Shown here in pieces: positions 35,235 through 35,337 of a DNA stretch of 35,337 bases. The stretch lies in NCBI GenBank assembly GCA_025363115.1, contig JANYEN010000026.1, forward strand, positions 1 through 35,337, given 5' to 3'. Source of the DNA: Alphaproteobacteria bacterium (GTDB lineage: Bacteria > Pseudomonadota > Alphaproteobacteria > Rickettsiales > Deianiraeaceae). Below the pieces are notes generated by a model that did not search any database, was not told where the DNA came from, and saw only the letters and a list, made by a program, of their open reading frames with translations. The first letter of the stretch is position 1. The number at the start of each line of letters is the position of its first letter. A program made the translations under genes and the position numbers.

Positions 35235-35337
35235 TTTGCAAATAATGAATTTTTAGAAACTGTTAATATTTATGGAAATAATTATGGTACGCAGGCTAGT
35301 TTAGCTTATGAACAATTAAAAATATATAATTTAGTTT
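35093..35337. repeat. Inverted fold-back repeat within gmk at window end
   Basis: 35236-35337 is the exact reverse complement of 35093-35194 (102 nt compared by eye), with a 41-nt centre. AATG at 35231-35234 fits both the true continuation of gmk and the start of the inverted copy, a 4-base microhomology at the junction. The right arm runs off the window. It is probably a chimeric read, amplification or assembly artefact at a contig end. Confidence 0.85.

Overview
The window is strongly AT-rich and carries only short intergenic gaps, many overlapping genes and alphaproteobacterial gene types. These include a ValRS of the kind seen in Rickettsiales, the alphaproteobacterial/Methanosarcina-type SerC, UbiG, and an LptE-like lipoprotein. 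Together they suggest a member of Rickettsiales or a close relative. A complete serine pathway, a photolyase, surface-glycan genes and a large FHA/CdiA-like exoprotein would fit a lineage less host-restricted than classical Rickettsia, for example an extracellular or protist-associated one. That placement is inference. The right edge looks like a contig end.

Region 1 (1-8764) is a mobile, recombining locus. It holds the 3' end of a huge filamentous-hemagglutinin/CdiA-like gene followed by a small lipoprotein gene. Two more 5'-truncated copies of the same C-terminal module follow, each with its own different lipoprotein gene, and then a fourth fragment. The layout matches an exoprotein with orphan CdiA-CT/immunity cassettes. 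The fourth fragment is cut at a junction with two minus-strand phage-like genes, one an HGGxSTG protein.

Region 2 (8765-11669) contains an exported protein of unknown function and a protein that resembles TcdA/TcdB-type sugar-binding glycosyltransferases. Each gene is preceded by one copy of a diverged direct repeat of about 215 nt.

Region 3 (11670-15539) is a tightly overlapping serine operon: serA, a single reading frame joining a BASS-like membrane transporter to SerC, then serB. It could convert 3-phosphoglycerate to serine and may couple this to transport.

Region 4 (15547-22519, minus strand) is a probable six-gene operon running from a membrane-fusion protein and a TolC-like outer membrane protein through rlmB and two envelope glycosyltransferases (GT25, GT39) to a photolyase. 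It diverges from rpmF.

Region 5 (22646-30478, plus strand) is core metabolism and translation: rpmF, glyS, sodB, rfbC, a tiny lipoprotein, ubiG, a free-standing C-terminal piece of an isoleucyl-tRNA synthetase, and valS. Region 6 (30531-35337) has rpsU-fabH on the minus strand, a DUF2125-like membrane protein on the plus strand, and a minus-strand set of an amino-acid-binding lipoprotein, an LptE-like lipoprotein and guanylate kinase. The guanylate kinase gene is interrupted by a 102-nt inverted fold-back at the window edge. I saw no rRNA, tRNA, CRISPR array or intact transposase.
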